A DNA stretch of 25,863 nt from Paracoccaceae bacterium. GTDB taxonomy: Bacteria; Pseudomonadota; Alphaproteobacteria; Rhodobacterales; Rhodobacteraceae. Position 1 is the stretch's first letter; the number at the start of each line of letters is the position of its first letter. Shown piece after piece: positions 8,414 to 16,043 of this stretch. The translations under genes were made by a program, and so were the position numbers. Below the pieces are notes generated by a model. The model had not been told where the DNA came from. It worked only from the letters and a program-made list of their open reading frames with translations, and ran no database searches. The DNA lies in NCBI GenBank assembly GCA_016764835.1, contig JAESRD010000128.1, forward strand, positions 1 through 25,863. Reading direction: 5' to 3'.

Positions 8414-9535
8414 TCAGGTGGTGGCGCTGATGAGCAAACGCCGCTCAGCCAGTGCCACTTCGTTTATTTTAAGGCCAAGCCCCGGCGTGTCGGTTAACTT
8501 AAACTTGCCGTCGCAATAATCTGGCGCTTGGTCAAAAACAGCCAGTTGGCGGCGCGATGGTTCGTTAAACTCAATCGGCCGAGTGGTGTGAATTTGTGTA
8601 GCAATAACATGTAGGTTAGCGGCCATGCCGATTACCGGTTGGGTCTGGTGCGGCACGATTTCAACGCCATGCGCATAGGCCAGCGCCAAGCATTGCATCA
8701 TGCCAGTGATGCCGCCCATCTTTACGATATCTGGTTGCACCATGCGCAGCCCCGCTTCAATCAGCTGGGCGACACCTTGCAAAGTATAGGTCTGCTCACC
8801 GGCCGAAACAGTGATGTCGAGCTTTTGCGCAACTTCGCCCATTGCGGCAATATGGTAATGCTGCACTGGCTCTTCAAACCACTCAAAACCAAGCTCTTCA
8901 AGCGCCCGGCCCACGCGAATAGCGCCGCCAATCGAGTAGCCATTATTGGCGTCAAAGGCGAGACGGAAATCATCGCCAACCATCGCACGCACCGCCTTTG
9001 CCTTGGCAATATCCCCGGGGATATCCACGTCAAGCTGAGTCCGGTTGCCATCAAAACGCATTTTGACCAAGCTCGGTTTTTCGTTTTCAATCCGCGCCGC
9101 TATTACATCCAAAACCTGCTGCACAGTCCGCGCACCGTTATTGCCAACCGAGGCATAAAGCGGCAAATCGGTCTGCCACGCCCCGCCCAAAAGCTTGTAT
9201 ATTGGCAGACCCAAAGCGTGGCCCTTAATGTCCCAAAGGGCGATATCAATCGCCGCCAAAGCACCGGCAACAATACCCTCTGGCCCCATTTTGACCAGCC
9301 TGTGAAACTGACTGTCATAAAGAATACCAGTGTCAAACGGATCGGCCCCGATCAGCATCGGTGCAATCCGGTCAGCTATGAGCGCCAGCGTTTCGCGCCC
9401 GCCCATCATCGGCGACGCCTCGCCGTAGCCAACCAGCCCGCAATCGGTTGTTATGCGCAGCCAGGCGCTGCGCTGGTTGGGCGGCGCAGCGACTGTCCAC
9501 GCCATTTGAAACGGCTCGACATTGGCTATTTTCAT
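8414..9535 (-). CDS. Mandelate racemase / enolase-superfamily protein (probable sugar-acid dehydratase), first copy
   Basis: Mg-dependent enolase-superfamily enzyme, 373 residues, probably dehydrating an aldonate to a 2-keto-3-deoxy acid. Metal ligands are visible as Asp195 (AFDANNGY), Glu221 or Glu222 (FEEPVQHY) and Glu247 (SAGEQTY). Asp269 (QPDIVK) and His296 (VPHQTQP) form the His-Asp dyad of the mandelate racemase subgroup. The position that is normally the second lysine of KxK is arginine (Lys158-Met-Arg160). The N-terminal capping domain (1-125) has the usual GYGEA and IDIALWDIKGHALGLPIYKLLGG. It overlaps the upstream dehydratase gene by ATGA (9532-9535) and is followed 12 bases later by the interrupted ATPase. 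The substrate cannot be assigned by eye. Confidence 0.87.
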   Translation of the reverse strand: MKIANVEPFQMAWTVAAPPNQRSAWLRITTDCGLVGYGEASPMMGGRETLALIADRIAPMLIGADPFDTGILYDSQFHRLVKMGPEGIVAGALAAIDIALWDIKGHALGLPIYKLLGGAWQTDLPLYASVGNNGARTVQQVLDVIAARIENEKPSLVKMRFDGNRTQLDVDIPGDIAKAKAVRAMVGDDFRLAFDANNGYSIGGAIRVGRALEELGFEWFEEPVQHYHIAAMGEVAQKLDITVSAGEQTYTLQGVAQLIEAGLRMVQPDIVKMGGITGMMQCLALAYAHGVEIVPHQTQPVIGMAANLHVIATQIHTTRPIEFNEPSRRQLAVFDQAPDYCDGKFKLTDTPGLGLKINEVALAERRLLISATT

Positions 9536-10734
9536 GTAAAGAAATCCTTGTCATCTGGGGCCAAATGCGCTGCCGCCTTGGCCACATTAAAACGAACCCC
9601 AAGCCCCGGCGTGTCTGGCACATGTACATGGCTGTTTTTAATGGTAAAATCATCTATCCCGTCGAGGATGTCATACCATAGCGGCTCATGCGCATCAGGG
9701 CATTCAAAAGCAATAAAATTGTCTGGTAGGGTGGCGCAAACTTGGGTCAGAACCGCCAGCCCAATTAGCCCGTTGCCGGTGCCATGTGGCGCTATCATAA
9801 TGCCGTGCATATCGGCATATTCGGCTATCCATTTCAGCTCAGCTATTCCGCCAACATCCAATGGGTCGGGCCCGACAATATCGACTGCCCGCGTCTCGAT
9901 CAGGTCTTTGAACCCGTGGCGCAAATAGATCTGTTCGCCCGTGTGGATAGGGATCGGTGAAGCTTGGCAAATATCGCGAAAAACATCAGCCCGAGTGTAT
10001 GGTGCATAGTCGCCAGCCACCAGATCTTCTAGCCAGAGTATGTTATATTGCTCAATGGCGCGGGCGAAGCGCACTGCATCTTTGGGCGTGAATCCCGGCC
10101 CACAATCAAGCGCCAGCCCTATGTCGGGGCCAAGTTCGGCCCGCATGGCTGCGACGCAGGCAACAAGATGATCAAAGCCTTTGGCGGTCAACATGCCGCT
10201 CTCAATCGTGCCCGGATACGCATTTGTCTGCACCGTGCCATAATAGAAGTCGCTGATCTCGGCCTTCATCGGCCCATGAAACGCGACCGGCTGTTTGACG
10301 ATGGTAAAGCCCTCAGGATAGCTGACAATAGCGGCGCAATTCGCGGCATAGTCGCGCGGCGAATAATCGGTCAGCGGCGGCCTTTTGGCGCCGTTATAGA
10401 CCCGCACATCGTCGCGCACTTTACCGCCGAGCAGCTTATGCACCGGCAGCCCCGCTGCCTTGCCCGCCAAGTCCCAAAGGGCAACCTCAGTGGCACTGAC
10501 CGCCGCACCCCAGGGTTTAAATGCCCCGCGCTGGCGGATTTTGCGCATGCAACGCTCTACATTTGTCGGGTCCATGCCGATAAGCACCTTGCGAAAGGCC
10601 AGTACCTGCTGCGCAATCGTCCCCTTGTGGTGCTCGGCTACGCCAATGCCATCAACCCCGTTTGACGCCACAATACGCACCACGCTGTGGCCGCCAATCA
10701 TCGCACATTTTATTGCTTCTATCTGCAAACTCAT
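9532..10734 (-). CDS. Mandelate racemase / enolase-superfamily protein (probable aldonate dehydratase), second copy
   Basis: Second enolase-superfamily enzyme, 400 residues, clearly different from its neighbour. Metal ligands are Asp210 (LALDCGPGF), Glu236 (WLEDLVAGD) and Glu267 (HTGEQIY). Asp290 (GPDPLD) and His317 (APHGTGNG) complete the acid/base site. Lys147 (IVKQPVAFHG) replaces the usual KxK with KxP. The insertion around residues 150-185 (HGPMKAEISDFYYGTVQTN...) and the APHGTGNG segment resemble galactonate/gluconate-type dehydratases more than muconate cycloisomerases. Two dehydratases in one operon suggest two sugar acids or two stereoisomers. It overlaps the amidohydrolase gene by ATGA (10731-10734) and the first dehydratase by ATGA (9532-9535). 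Confidence 0.87.
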   Translation of the reverse strand: MSLQIEAIKCAMIGGHSVVRIVASNGVDGIGVAEHHKGTIAQQVLAFRKVLIGMDPTNVERCMRKIRQRGAFKPWGAAVSATEVALWDLAGKAAGLPVHKLLGGKVRDDVRVYNGAKRPPLTDYSPRDYAANCAAIVSYPEGFTIVKQPVAFHGPMKAEISDFYYGTVQTNAYPGTIESGMLTAKGFDHLVACVAAMRAELGPDIGLALDCGPGFTPKDAVRFARAIEQYNILWLEDLVAGDYAPYTRADVFRDICQASPIPIHTGEQIYLRHGFKDLIETRAVDIVGPDPLDVGGIAELKWIAEYADMHGIMIAPHGTGNGLIGLAVLTQVCATLPDNFIAFECPDAHEPLWYDILDGIDDFTIKNSHVHVPDTPGLGVRFNVAKAAAHLAPDDKDFFT

Positions 10735-11699
10735 CCCATGCTTTCGTTCTCTAAGGCCGCGCGCAACAGGCGGCTGGTGAAGTCAGCCAGAGTAGACGCG
10801 TCTGGACCACCAGCGGCAATCCATTTTGCAAAGAGCGGTTCGGGGATGCGGTTATCAGCGGCGAAACCCAGCGGGAACATTGGCGCTGGGGCTTTGACCT
10901 CGAAGTCAAACGGCTCATAGGGCAGCGCCAGTGGCGCAGGCAGGGCACGCGGCCGCGCCAGCAAAGTGCGCTGCGCATTGCCCGCATAAAACGCCAGCGC
11001 ATCGGCCTGTGACAGGTCAAACTGAGCAAACCAAGCCGCGGCTTCTGCCGGCGTTTCGTCGCGCCAAAACAGGACCGGGACTTCGCTGCCCCACATTAGC
11101 CGCTGCGGCCCTACGGTCTCGATCAGCCCGTAAACCCAGTCGCGGGCTATGGCCGGGTCAAACAGTGTTTGGCGTGACAAGACCACGTGAAAACTTGGGT
11201 GAGAATAGAGCGCGCGCACAGCGCTGTTGGCGGTCAAAACATCCGCCCGCATGGGCCCAGCCATATGCGGGCTAACCACAATGCTTTCTGGGTAAGCATC
11301 TAGGAAATCTACCAATTTACCGGCAACATTGGCCAAAGCATCACGACCAACAACCAGTGGCACGGCGCCGCGTTGGCCAAGCGTCTCTAGCGCGGCGGGC
11401 ACTTCTAAAATCCTATCAGTACTAATCCGCGCGCCAGAAAACCCGGCATCAATCTGCGCGTGCAGCCCGGTCACAACCTCTGCCTCCGAGCTGCCCAACG
11501 GCAGGCCATAAGCCACAAACTTATCGGGGTGCTCTATGATCCCGCGGTGTACCTCGTTCAGGTCGGGGCAGGTTTCAAACGGGCAAATCAACGCCGAAGA
11601 TATGCCAAACCGGCCCATTACCGATAGGGCTGTTTCAACGGTCTGAAACCGTGGTTGTCCAATATGGGCATAGCCATCTACGAGGGGAATATTGGTCAT
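10731..11699 (-). CDS. Amidohydrolase-2 family protein (lactonase-like) with altered metal motifs
   Basis: TIM-barrel hydrolase of the amidohydrolase-2 / sugar-lactonase type, 322 residues. ATG at 11699 is chosen because it overlaps the permease stop as TAATG; the longer frame reaches into the permease gene. In this position it would open an aldonolactone between the aldo/keto reductase and the dehydratases. The usual DxHxH at strand 1 reads VDGYAHIG, so the first metal histidine is tyrosine. The late WGSDxP motif reads WGSEVP. A histidine in VVSPHMAGP is retained. The barrel appears to end near YAGNAQRTLL (about residue 250), followed by a roughly 70-residue C-terminal extension (PYEPFDFEV...LFAKWIAAGG) that I do not recognise. 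Function as a metal-independent or atypical lactonase is inference. Confidence 0.78.
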   Translation of the reverse strand: MTNIPLVDGYAHIGQPRFQTVETALSVMGRFGISSALICPFETCPDLNEVHRGIIEHPDKFVAYGLPLGSSEAEVVTGLHAQIDAGFSGARISTDRILEVPAALETLGQRGAVPLVVGRDALANVAGKLVDFLDAYPESIVVSPHMAGPMRADVLTANSAVRALYSHPSFHVVLSRQTLFDPAIARDWVYGLIETVGPQRLMWGSEVPVLFWRDETPAEAAAWFAQFDLSQADALAFYAGNAQRTLLARPRALPAPLALPYEPFDFEVKAPAPMFPLGFAADNRIPEPLFAKWIAAGGPDASTLADFTSRLLRAALENESMG

Positions 11700-12547
11700 T
11701 ATTTTACTGCTCCTGCGGTCAGGCCGCTGCCGATATACCGCTGTGCGGCAAAGAAAAGGACGATGACCGGCAGGCTCACCAAAACTGAGCCGCCCATCAG
11801 CTGGTTCCACGCTACTGAATCGCCGTTAAGCAAGCTGTAGAGGGCGACTTGCGCCGTTTGATATTGCGGTTTTTGCAGCAATACCTGTGCAAACAAAAAC
11901 TCATTCCAGGCGGCGGTGAAGGTGAAGATTGTCGCCGCCGCGATGCCCGGGGCGGCCAGTGGCAAGGTCACATAAATGATCGATTGAAGCCGATTGCAGC
12001 CATCAATTCGGGCGGAGTCTTCGAGCGAGGCCGGGATAGTGGCGAAGTATGAGCGCAACATCCAAGTGGCAAAGGGGATGCCGAATATCTGGTAGGAAAT
12101 GATCAGGCCGAAGAAGGTGTCTAGTATCCCAAGCCATTGAAACATCAGGTAAATTGGGATGAACATAAGAATGCCGGGAAAAACATAGCAGCCAAAGATC
12201 AGCCCCGAAAACGCCTCTCGGCCACGAAAGCGCAACCGGGTTAGTGCATAGGCGGCAAATATGCCGATGATCACGGAAACCAGCGTTGACCCTACCGCAG
12301 CAATCAGACTGTTGCCCATGGTCGCCACAAATGGTGCGCGGGTGCCGTGTGGGGTCATCAAAGCCACATAGGCGTCAAGTGTTGGCGCTTGCGGATAAAA
12401 TGTTGGGTTGCGCTGGTAGATTTCGCTGTTCGGTTTGAACGATGTGATCACCATCCAATAAACCGGAAAAGCCACCGACAAGCCGACCAAGGACATGAAG
12501 CCAATCTTGAGCGTCCTGAGACCCCAACTTTGCGACGTTCGCGCCAT
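11699..12547 (-). CDS. Carbohydrate ABC transporter permease (MalG-like)
   Basis: Inner-membrane permease of the CUT1 sugar importer family, 282 residues. The N-terminal helix is followed by the MalG hallmark SFKPNSEIYQRNPTFYPQAPTL. The EAA loop reads EDSARIDGCNRLQSIIYVTLPLAAPGI, and the C-terminus has a helix and FFAAQRYIGSGLTAGAVK, typical of MalG relatives. Its start overlaps the stop of the MalF-like gene (TAATG around 12545-12549), and its own stop overlaps the amidohydrolase start. It should pair with the MalF-like protein and be driven by the interrupted ATPase or an ATPase encoded elsewhere. Confidence 0.92.
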   Translation of the reverse strand: MARTSQSWGLRTLKIGFMSLVGLSVAFPVYWMVITSFKPNSEIYQRNPTFYPQAPTLDAYVALMTPHGTRAPFVATMGNSLIAAVGSTLVSVIIGIFAAYALTRLRFRGREAFSGLIFGCYVFPGILMFIPIYLMFQWLGILDTFFGLIISYQIFGIPFATWMLRSYFATIPASLEDSARIDGCNRLQSIIYVTLPLAAPGIAAATIFTFTAAWNEFLFAQVLLQKPQYQTAQVALYSLLNGDSVAWNQLMGGSVLVSLPVIVLFFAAQRYIGSGLTAGAVK

Positions 12548-13494
12548 TATTCCATCTCCTCGCGCTTGCGCATAACCCGCATTAAAAAGACGATCATGGC
12601 GATGATGAATGGCAATGTGATAACAGCCACCGACGCCGCGCGACCGAGGTTGCCGTAGCCCTTAAACGCTTCGTCATAAGTATAGATCGGCACGGTGGTG
12701 GTTATGTCACTCGGCCCGCCGCCGGTAAGCACAAAAATTGTGGTGAAGCTGTTCGTCGTCCATATGGTTGAGAGCAACGTGGTCACCAGCAGCACCGGCA
12801 TGATTGAGGGCAAGGTAATGTACCAAAACTTGTGCCAAGCATTGGCCCCGTCCAGCTCTGCTGCTTCATAAAGCTTGCCGTCTACCGTCTGCAAAGCGGC
12901 CAGCAATGTGAGCGTAAAGAACGGAAAACCGCGCCAGATGTTGATCGCCGTGACGGTTGGCAAGGCCCAATCGCGGTCGGACAAAAAGTAGATGTTTGTC
13001 GTCACAAGGCCGAGTTTGCGCAAGATAGAGTTTAGCGCGCCGACATTGCCATCCAGCATCCAAACCCATGAAAGAATTGCCGAAATTTCGGGCAAGGCCC
13101 ATGGGATAAGCACCGCGACCCGCGCCAATCCGCGGCCCGGAAACTCAGCCGTGAGAGCCAAGGCGACGGACATGCCTATCACGATTTTAAAGGCGATTGA
13201 GAAAACCACAAAGACGACCGTGTTGCCCACAGCCGTGGCAAATTTTGGGTCGGTCAGTGTCGCCACATAATTATGCAGCCCAACATAGCTGGCCTCGCCA
13301 CCAATGGGCTTGTCGTAAAAGCTCAAAATACAGGCCTGTACGAACGGGATCAGTAGAATAAAGCCGAGCACCAAGATTGCCGGCATCAAAAACGCATAGC
13401 CCGTTAAGGTCTCGTTACGCTTTGCAATTTTGCGCAGATCCCCGCTAGAAACGGCCGGTGCCAAATGTGATTTTTGTGATGTAGCACTTCGCAT
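12547..13494 (-). CDS. Carbohydrate ABC transporter permease (MalF-like)
   Basis: Partner permease of the CUT1 sugar importer, about 315 residues from ATG at 13494. An ATG at 13551 would add 19 residues, but those overlap an intergenic hairpin and look non-coding, while GAGG precedes 13494 at a normal distance. Visible elements are the first helix (YAFLMPAILVLGFILLIPFVQA), the segment SFYDKPIGGEASYVGLHNYVATLTDPKF typical of MalF relatives, and the EAA loop YEAAELDGANAWHKFWYITLPSIMPVL. Six helices can be traced. It follows the binding-protein gene after about 90 bases containing a stem-loop, the usual way binding protein is made in excess over membrane parts. Confidence 0.9.
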   Translation of the reverse strand: MRSATSQKSHLAPAVSSGDLRKIAKRNETLTGYAFLMPAILVLGFILLIPFVQACILSFYDKPIGGEASYVGLHNYVATLTDPKFATAVGNTVVFVVFSIAFKIVIGMSVALALTAEFPGRGLARVAVLIPWALPEISAILSWVWMLDGNVGALNSILRKLGLVTTNIYFLSDRDWALPTVTAINIWRGFPFFTLTLLAALQTVDGKLYEAAELDGANAWHKFWYITLPSIMPVLLVTTLLSTIWTTNSFTTIFVLTGGGPSDITTTVPIYTYDEAFKGYGNLGRAASVAVITLPFIIAMIVFLMRVMRKREEME

Positions 13495-13537
13495 TGCGGC
13501 CTCAGCTCTGGGGCTGGCGAGCCAGCAATAAGGGCAC

Positions 13538-13564
13538 CTGCCCGCTAGCATAACCAGCGGGCAG
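13538..13564. repeat. Stem-loop after the sugar binding-protein gene
   Basis: CTGCCCGCT (13538-13546) and AGCGGGCAG (13556-13564) are perfect 9-base complements around a 9-base loop, in the gap between the binding protein (ends 13584) and the MalF-like permease. There is no U-run on the minus-strand transcript. It therefore looks like a partial terminator or mRNA 3'-end stabiliser that raises binding-protein output relative to the permeases. Confidence 0.5.
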
Positions 13565-13583
13565 ATTAGTCAGTATGGGAGGT

Positions 13584-14942
13584 TTACTGATATTTGGCAG
13601 TTACGGCGTCGCCATCCGCGGCAAAGAGTTTGAGCGATTCTTCTGCGCTCATTCCGTCGACCAAGACGCGGTGCAACATGTCTTGGAAATAGGGCGAATT
13701 ATTCGACACCAACTCACCATATTGCGGTGTATTTGGCCCCGGCGATGTGAGCGGCCGGGCATGTGGCACAATGTTTTCAACAATGCTGCCTACAATCGGA
13801 TCGTTCTGGAAATAGTCGATCAGGGTAAGCTCTTCGCGTACTGGCATAGCCTGCCCGCTACCAGCCTCAAGAAGCGGTGCCATATTTTCTGGCTCCAACA
13901 TCTTTTCAATGAACTGGCCAGCCAGCTCGGCATTGGGCGAGTTATGCGCAATGTTGAGACAAAAGCCGATTGTTGTCGCGGCGGGTGAACCATTGGCCGT
14001 TGCCGAGGGCCACGGGCCAAACCGGGTCACTTCGGCAAGGTCAGGCCGGTCACGATTAAGCGCTGCAAACAGCGAGCCGGTATTGCAAACGATGGCTGAA
14101 AGCCCGGTCAGATAGGCATTATTATTGCCGATACCGCCCCAGTTTAGCGAATCTTGCGGGGTCAAACCTTCTTCAAAGAACCGCAGATAGGCCTTGAGCC
14201 CGGCAAGGTTTTCTTCGGTCTCAACCGTTAATTCGCCAGCAGCATTTTGCCATGCGCCGCCATGTAGCCACGGGAAGGCAACCATATGGCCGTCCATATC
14301 GGCCTGCCCATATGGCATACCAGCGCCATAAATCCCTTCAGCCGGGTTATGCACCGCACGGGCGGCTTCCATCAAATCTTCCAGCGTGGCTGGCGGTGTG
14401 GTGATGCCTATTTTGTCAAAAAGATCGGTACGGTAATGCACCATCCAAGGACGCGTAAAAAACGGCACGCCAAATATATTGCCGGTTGGACCTTTGACAA
14501 ATTCTTCAATGCCCGCAGTCCAGCCACCATTTGTGCCGCGCATACGCTCGACGACTTCAGCTGCAATAGGATGTAACTTCCCCAGCCCATCAAGACGCGC
14601 AGAATCTGCGGTTGTGCCCTGAATAATATCGGGCAGCGTGTCTGACTCGAGCGCCGTATTGCGCCGAGCCCGGCCAACATCATTGTCAGGCGTCAGCTCT
14701 ACTTCGACGTTAATCTCCATCTCGGCCGCGACCTTTTGGATCATAACCGGAAGATAGTCGTTCCAAGCGGGCACATAATCTTCGCCCATCCAGATACGCA
14801 ACGTCGGCGCGCTTTGCGCCGCTGCGGGCAGTGTTTGGGTCGCAGATACAAATCCAGCAAAGGCCGCAGACTTGCCAGCCAGATGCAAAACATCGCGCCG
14901 CGACACGAGACTTTCATAAAGCGGTGAAGTAGTTTTTTTCAT
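13584..14942 (-). CDS. Carbohydrate ABC transporter substrate-binding protein with Tat-type leader
   Basis: Periplasmic binding protein of the CUT1 (extracellular solute-binding family 1) sugar importer, 452 residues. ATG at 14942 is preferred over the in-frame ATG at 14990 because GGGAGGA lies 7-8 bases upstream. The leader has a twin-arginine motif (SRRDVLHLAGKSAAFAGFV) ending in a probable AxA site (PAAAQS), so export is probably through Tat. The mature part starts APTLRIWMGEDYVPAWND and carries family-typical segments (NTALESDTLPDIIQGTTAD, VPFFTRPWMVHYRTDLFDKIG, AFPWLHGGAWQNAAGE). It is the first gene of the minus-strand operon and should define the imported sugar, which cannot be deduced here. 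Two permeases, a lactonase-like protein, two dehydratases and the ATPase follow. Confidence 0.9.
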   Translation of the reverse strand: MKKTTSPLYESLVSRRDVLHLAGKSAAFAGFVSATQTLPAAAQSAPTLRIWMGEDYVPAWNDYLPVMIQKVAAEMEINVEVELTPDNDVGRARRNTALESDTLPDIIQGTTADSARLDGLGKLHPIAAEVVERMRGTNGGWTAGIEEFVKGPTGNIFGVPFFTRPWMVHYRTDLFDKIGITTPPATLEDLMEAARAVHNPAEGIYGAGMPYGQADMDGHMVAFPWLHGGAWQNAAGELTVETEENLAGLKAYLRFFEEGLTPQDSLNWGGIGNNNAYLTGLSAIVCNTGSLFAALNRDRPDLAEVTRFGPWPSATANGSPAATTIGFCLNIAHNSPNAELAGQFIEKMLEPENMAPLLEAGSGQAMPVREELTLIDYFQNDPIVGSIVENIVPHARPLTSPGPNTPQYGELVSNNSPYFQDMLHRVLVDGMSAEESLKLFAADGDAVTAKYQ

Positions 14943-14974
14943 TGTTTGGTCCTCCCAATATCCTTTTGGTAGTA

Positions 14975-14993
14975 TGATTGAATTTTTCAATCA
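14975..14993. promoter_or_regulatory. Palindrome, possible operator, near the binding-protein start
   Basis: TGATTGAA (14975-14982) and TTCAATCA (14986-14993) are perfect 8-base arms around TTT. It lies about 33 bases upstream of the sugar binding-protein start, inside the divergent promoter region. The arms contain ATTG/CAAT, as does a second palindrome at 15053-15064. A site for the nearby GntR-type regulator is plausible but unproven. Confidence 0.45.
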
Positions 14994-15001
14994 AGCCCCA
15001 G

Positions 15002-15029
15002 TTTGCATTTTTTGTGAGTAAAATATGAT
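15002..15029 (+). promoter_or_regulatory. Candidate promoter for the aldo/keto reductase gene
   Basis: TTTGCA (15002-15007) and TATGAT (15024-15029) are separated by 16 bases and resemble sigma-70 -35 and -10 boxes. The -10 box lies within the inverted repeat at 15014-15042, so a repressor bound there would block it. This was picked by eye and is weak evidence. Confidence 0.3.
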
Positions 15030-15042
15030 TTTAGTGACTCAC
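15014..15042. promoter_or_regulatory. Inverted repeat, possible operator, in the divergent promoter region
   Basis: GTGAGT (15014-15019) and ACTCAC (15037-15042) are perfect outer arms. The interior has near-symmetric AAAAT and ATTTT around ATG, giving an imperfect 29-base dyad. It overlaps a possible -10 box for the plus-strand gene and sits between the two divergent genes. Confidence 0.4.
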
Positions 15043-15052
15043 CGCATCGATG

Positions 15053-15064
15053 GGATTGCAATCC
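15053..15064. promoter_or_regulatory. 12-base perfect palindrome, possible operator
   Basis: GGATTGCAATCC is its own reverse complement. It shares the ATTG/CAAT half-site core with the palindrome at 14975-14993, as expected if one regulator binds both. It lies in the leader of the aldo/keto reductase gene. Confidence 0.4.
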
Positions 15065-15128
15065 ATATCTGTTTCATCATATGAATGAGCCACCCGTAGT
15101 AATGATAAAATTGGCGACTGGAGGGGCT

Positions 15129-15998
15129 GTGCCCACAACAAATGCTGCAAAACGCGTGAACACCGATTTTAAGTTGGTCCGCCTCGGATTTGGCGGCGCG
15201 GCGATTGGCCTGACAGATTATGTCGAGCAATTTAATGCCGGGTCTTCGCAGAACCGCGCAATTTCAATCGGCGCGATCAGGCAAGCCGCCGCTGGTGGCA
15301 TCAACTATTTTGACACGGCCCCGGGCTATGGCAACGGCCTGTCAGAAACGCTGATGGGCGAGGCATTAAGACAGGTAGAGACACCGTTCTTTTTGGCCAG
15401 CAAAGCCCATCTCGGCCCAGCCGGAAGCATTCGCCAAAGCTTAGAAAACAGCCTCGAACGGCTGCAAAGAGACCAAATAGATTTATTGCAGATCCATGGG
15501 TCGAGCTACTCAGCCGAGCAAGTTGAGCACATCTTAAAGCCAGGCGGCGTCTTGGCAGAGATGCAGCAGCTGCGAGATGAGGGGCTAATCCGCTATATTG
15601 GTTTCACATCTGAAGACAATAATGATGCCGTCTATCAGCTGATAAATACCGGTGAGTTTGACGCGATCCAACTCGCCTATAACCTGTTATTGCAGCACCC
15701 GTATGAGCCGACCCGCCCGTTTGGCAGCCTGTTTGAGGCCAGTAAACGCGGCATGCTCACTGTGACCATGCGCACAGCAACGTCGGGCATTTTCCAAAAA
15801 TGGATGCAGCTCGTTCATCCCAGTAATTCGTTTGACTATACAGAGAGTTTGCTTCAGTTCGTCTTGTCGAATAAGCTGGTCGACGTCGCTCTTGTCGGCA
15901 TGCGAACTGAGGCTGTCGTGCAATCTTGTCTTTCCGTGTTAAACGATAGAGCAGGTCGCTTGGACATTGATGCCCTGTGGGACCGATACGATATCTGA
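15129..15998 (+). CDS. Aldo/keto reductase, possible aldose 1-dehydrogenase
   Basis: NAD(P)-dependent TIM-barrel oxidoreductase. The frame is open from ATG 15081 (305 residues), but no ribosome binding site precedes that codon. GTG 15129 follows GGAGGGG closely and gives 289 residues, so I prefer it. The family tetrad is visible: Asp and Tyr in NYFDTAPGYGNG, Lys in LASKAHLG and His in LLQIHGSS. RLGFGGAAIGL is the usual first strand. Relatives of this subgroup oxidise L-fucose, D-arabinose or similar aldoses to lactones. Beside a lactonase-like protein and two dehydratases (divergent operon) that would be the first catabolic step; this assignment is inference. The GntR-type regulator follows about 45 bases downstream, probably co-transcribed. 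Confidence 0.85.
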   Translation: MPTTNAAKRVNTDFKLVRLGFGGAAIGLTDYVEQFNAGSSQNRAISIGAIRQAAAGGINYFDTAPGYGNGLSETLMGEALRQVETPFFLASKAHLGPAGSIRQSLENSLERLQRDQIDLLQIHGSSYSAEQVEHILKPGGVLAEMQQLRDEGLIRYIGFTSEDNNDAVYQLINTGEFDAIQLAYNLLLQHPYEPTRPFGSLFEASKRGMLTVTMRTATSGIFQKWMQLVHPSNSFDYTESLLQFVLSNKLVDVALVGMRTEAVVQSCLSVLNDRAGRLDIDALWDRYDI

Positions 15999-16043
15999 GT
16001 GATAACGCCAAAGTGGCGGTGATATGTGCGGTCTGGATAGTAA

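Noticed and set aside
8639..9928. 429-codon plus-strand open frame opposite the two dehydratase genes
   Set aside because: It is antisense to two well-supported enolase-superfamily genes, has no recognisable motifs, and its composition is that of a codon-bias shadow.
13495..13551. Longer start for the MalF-like permease at 13551
   Set aside because: The added 19 residues come from sequence holding the intergenic stem-loop, while ATG 13494 has a GAGG ribosome binding site.
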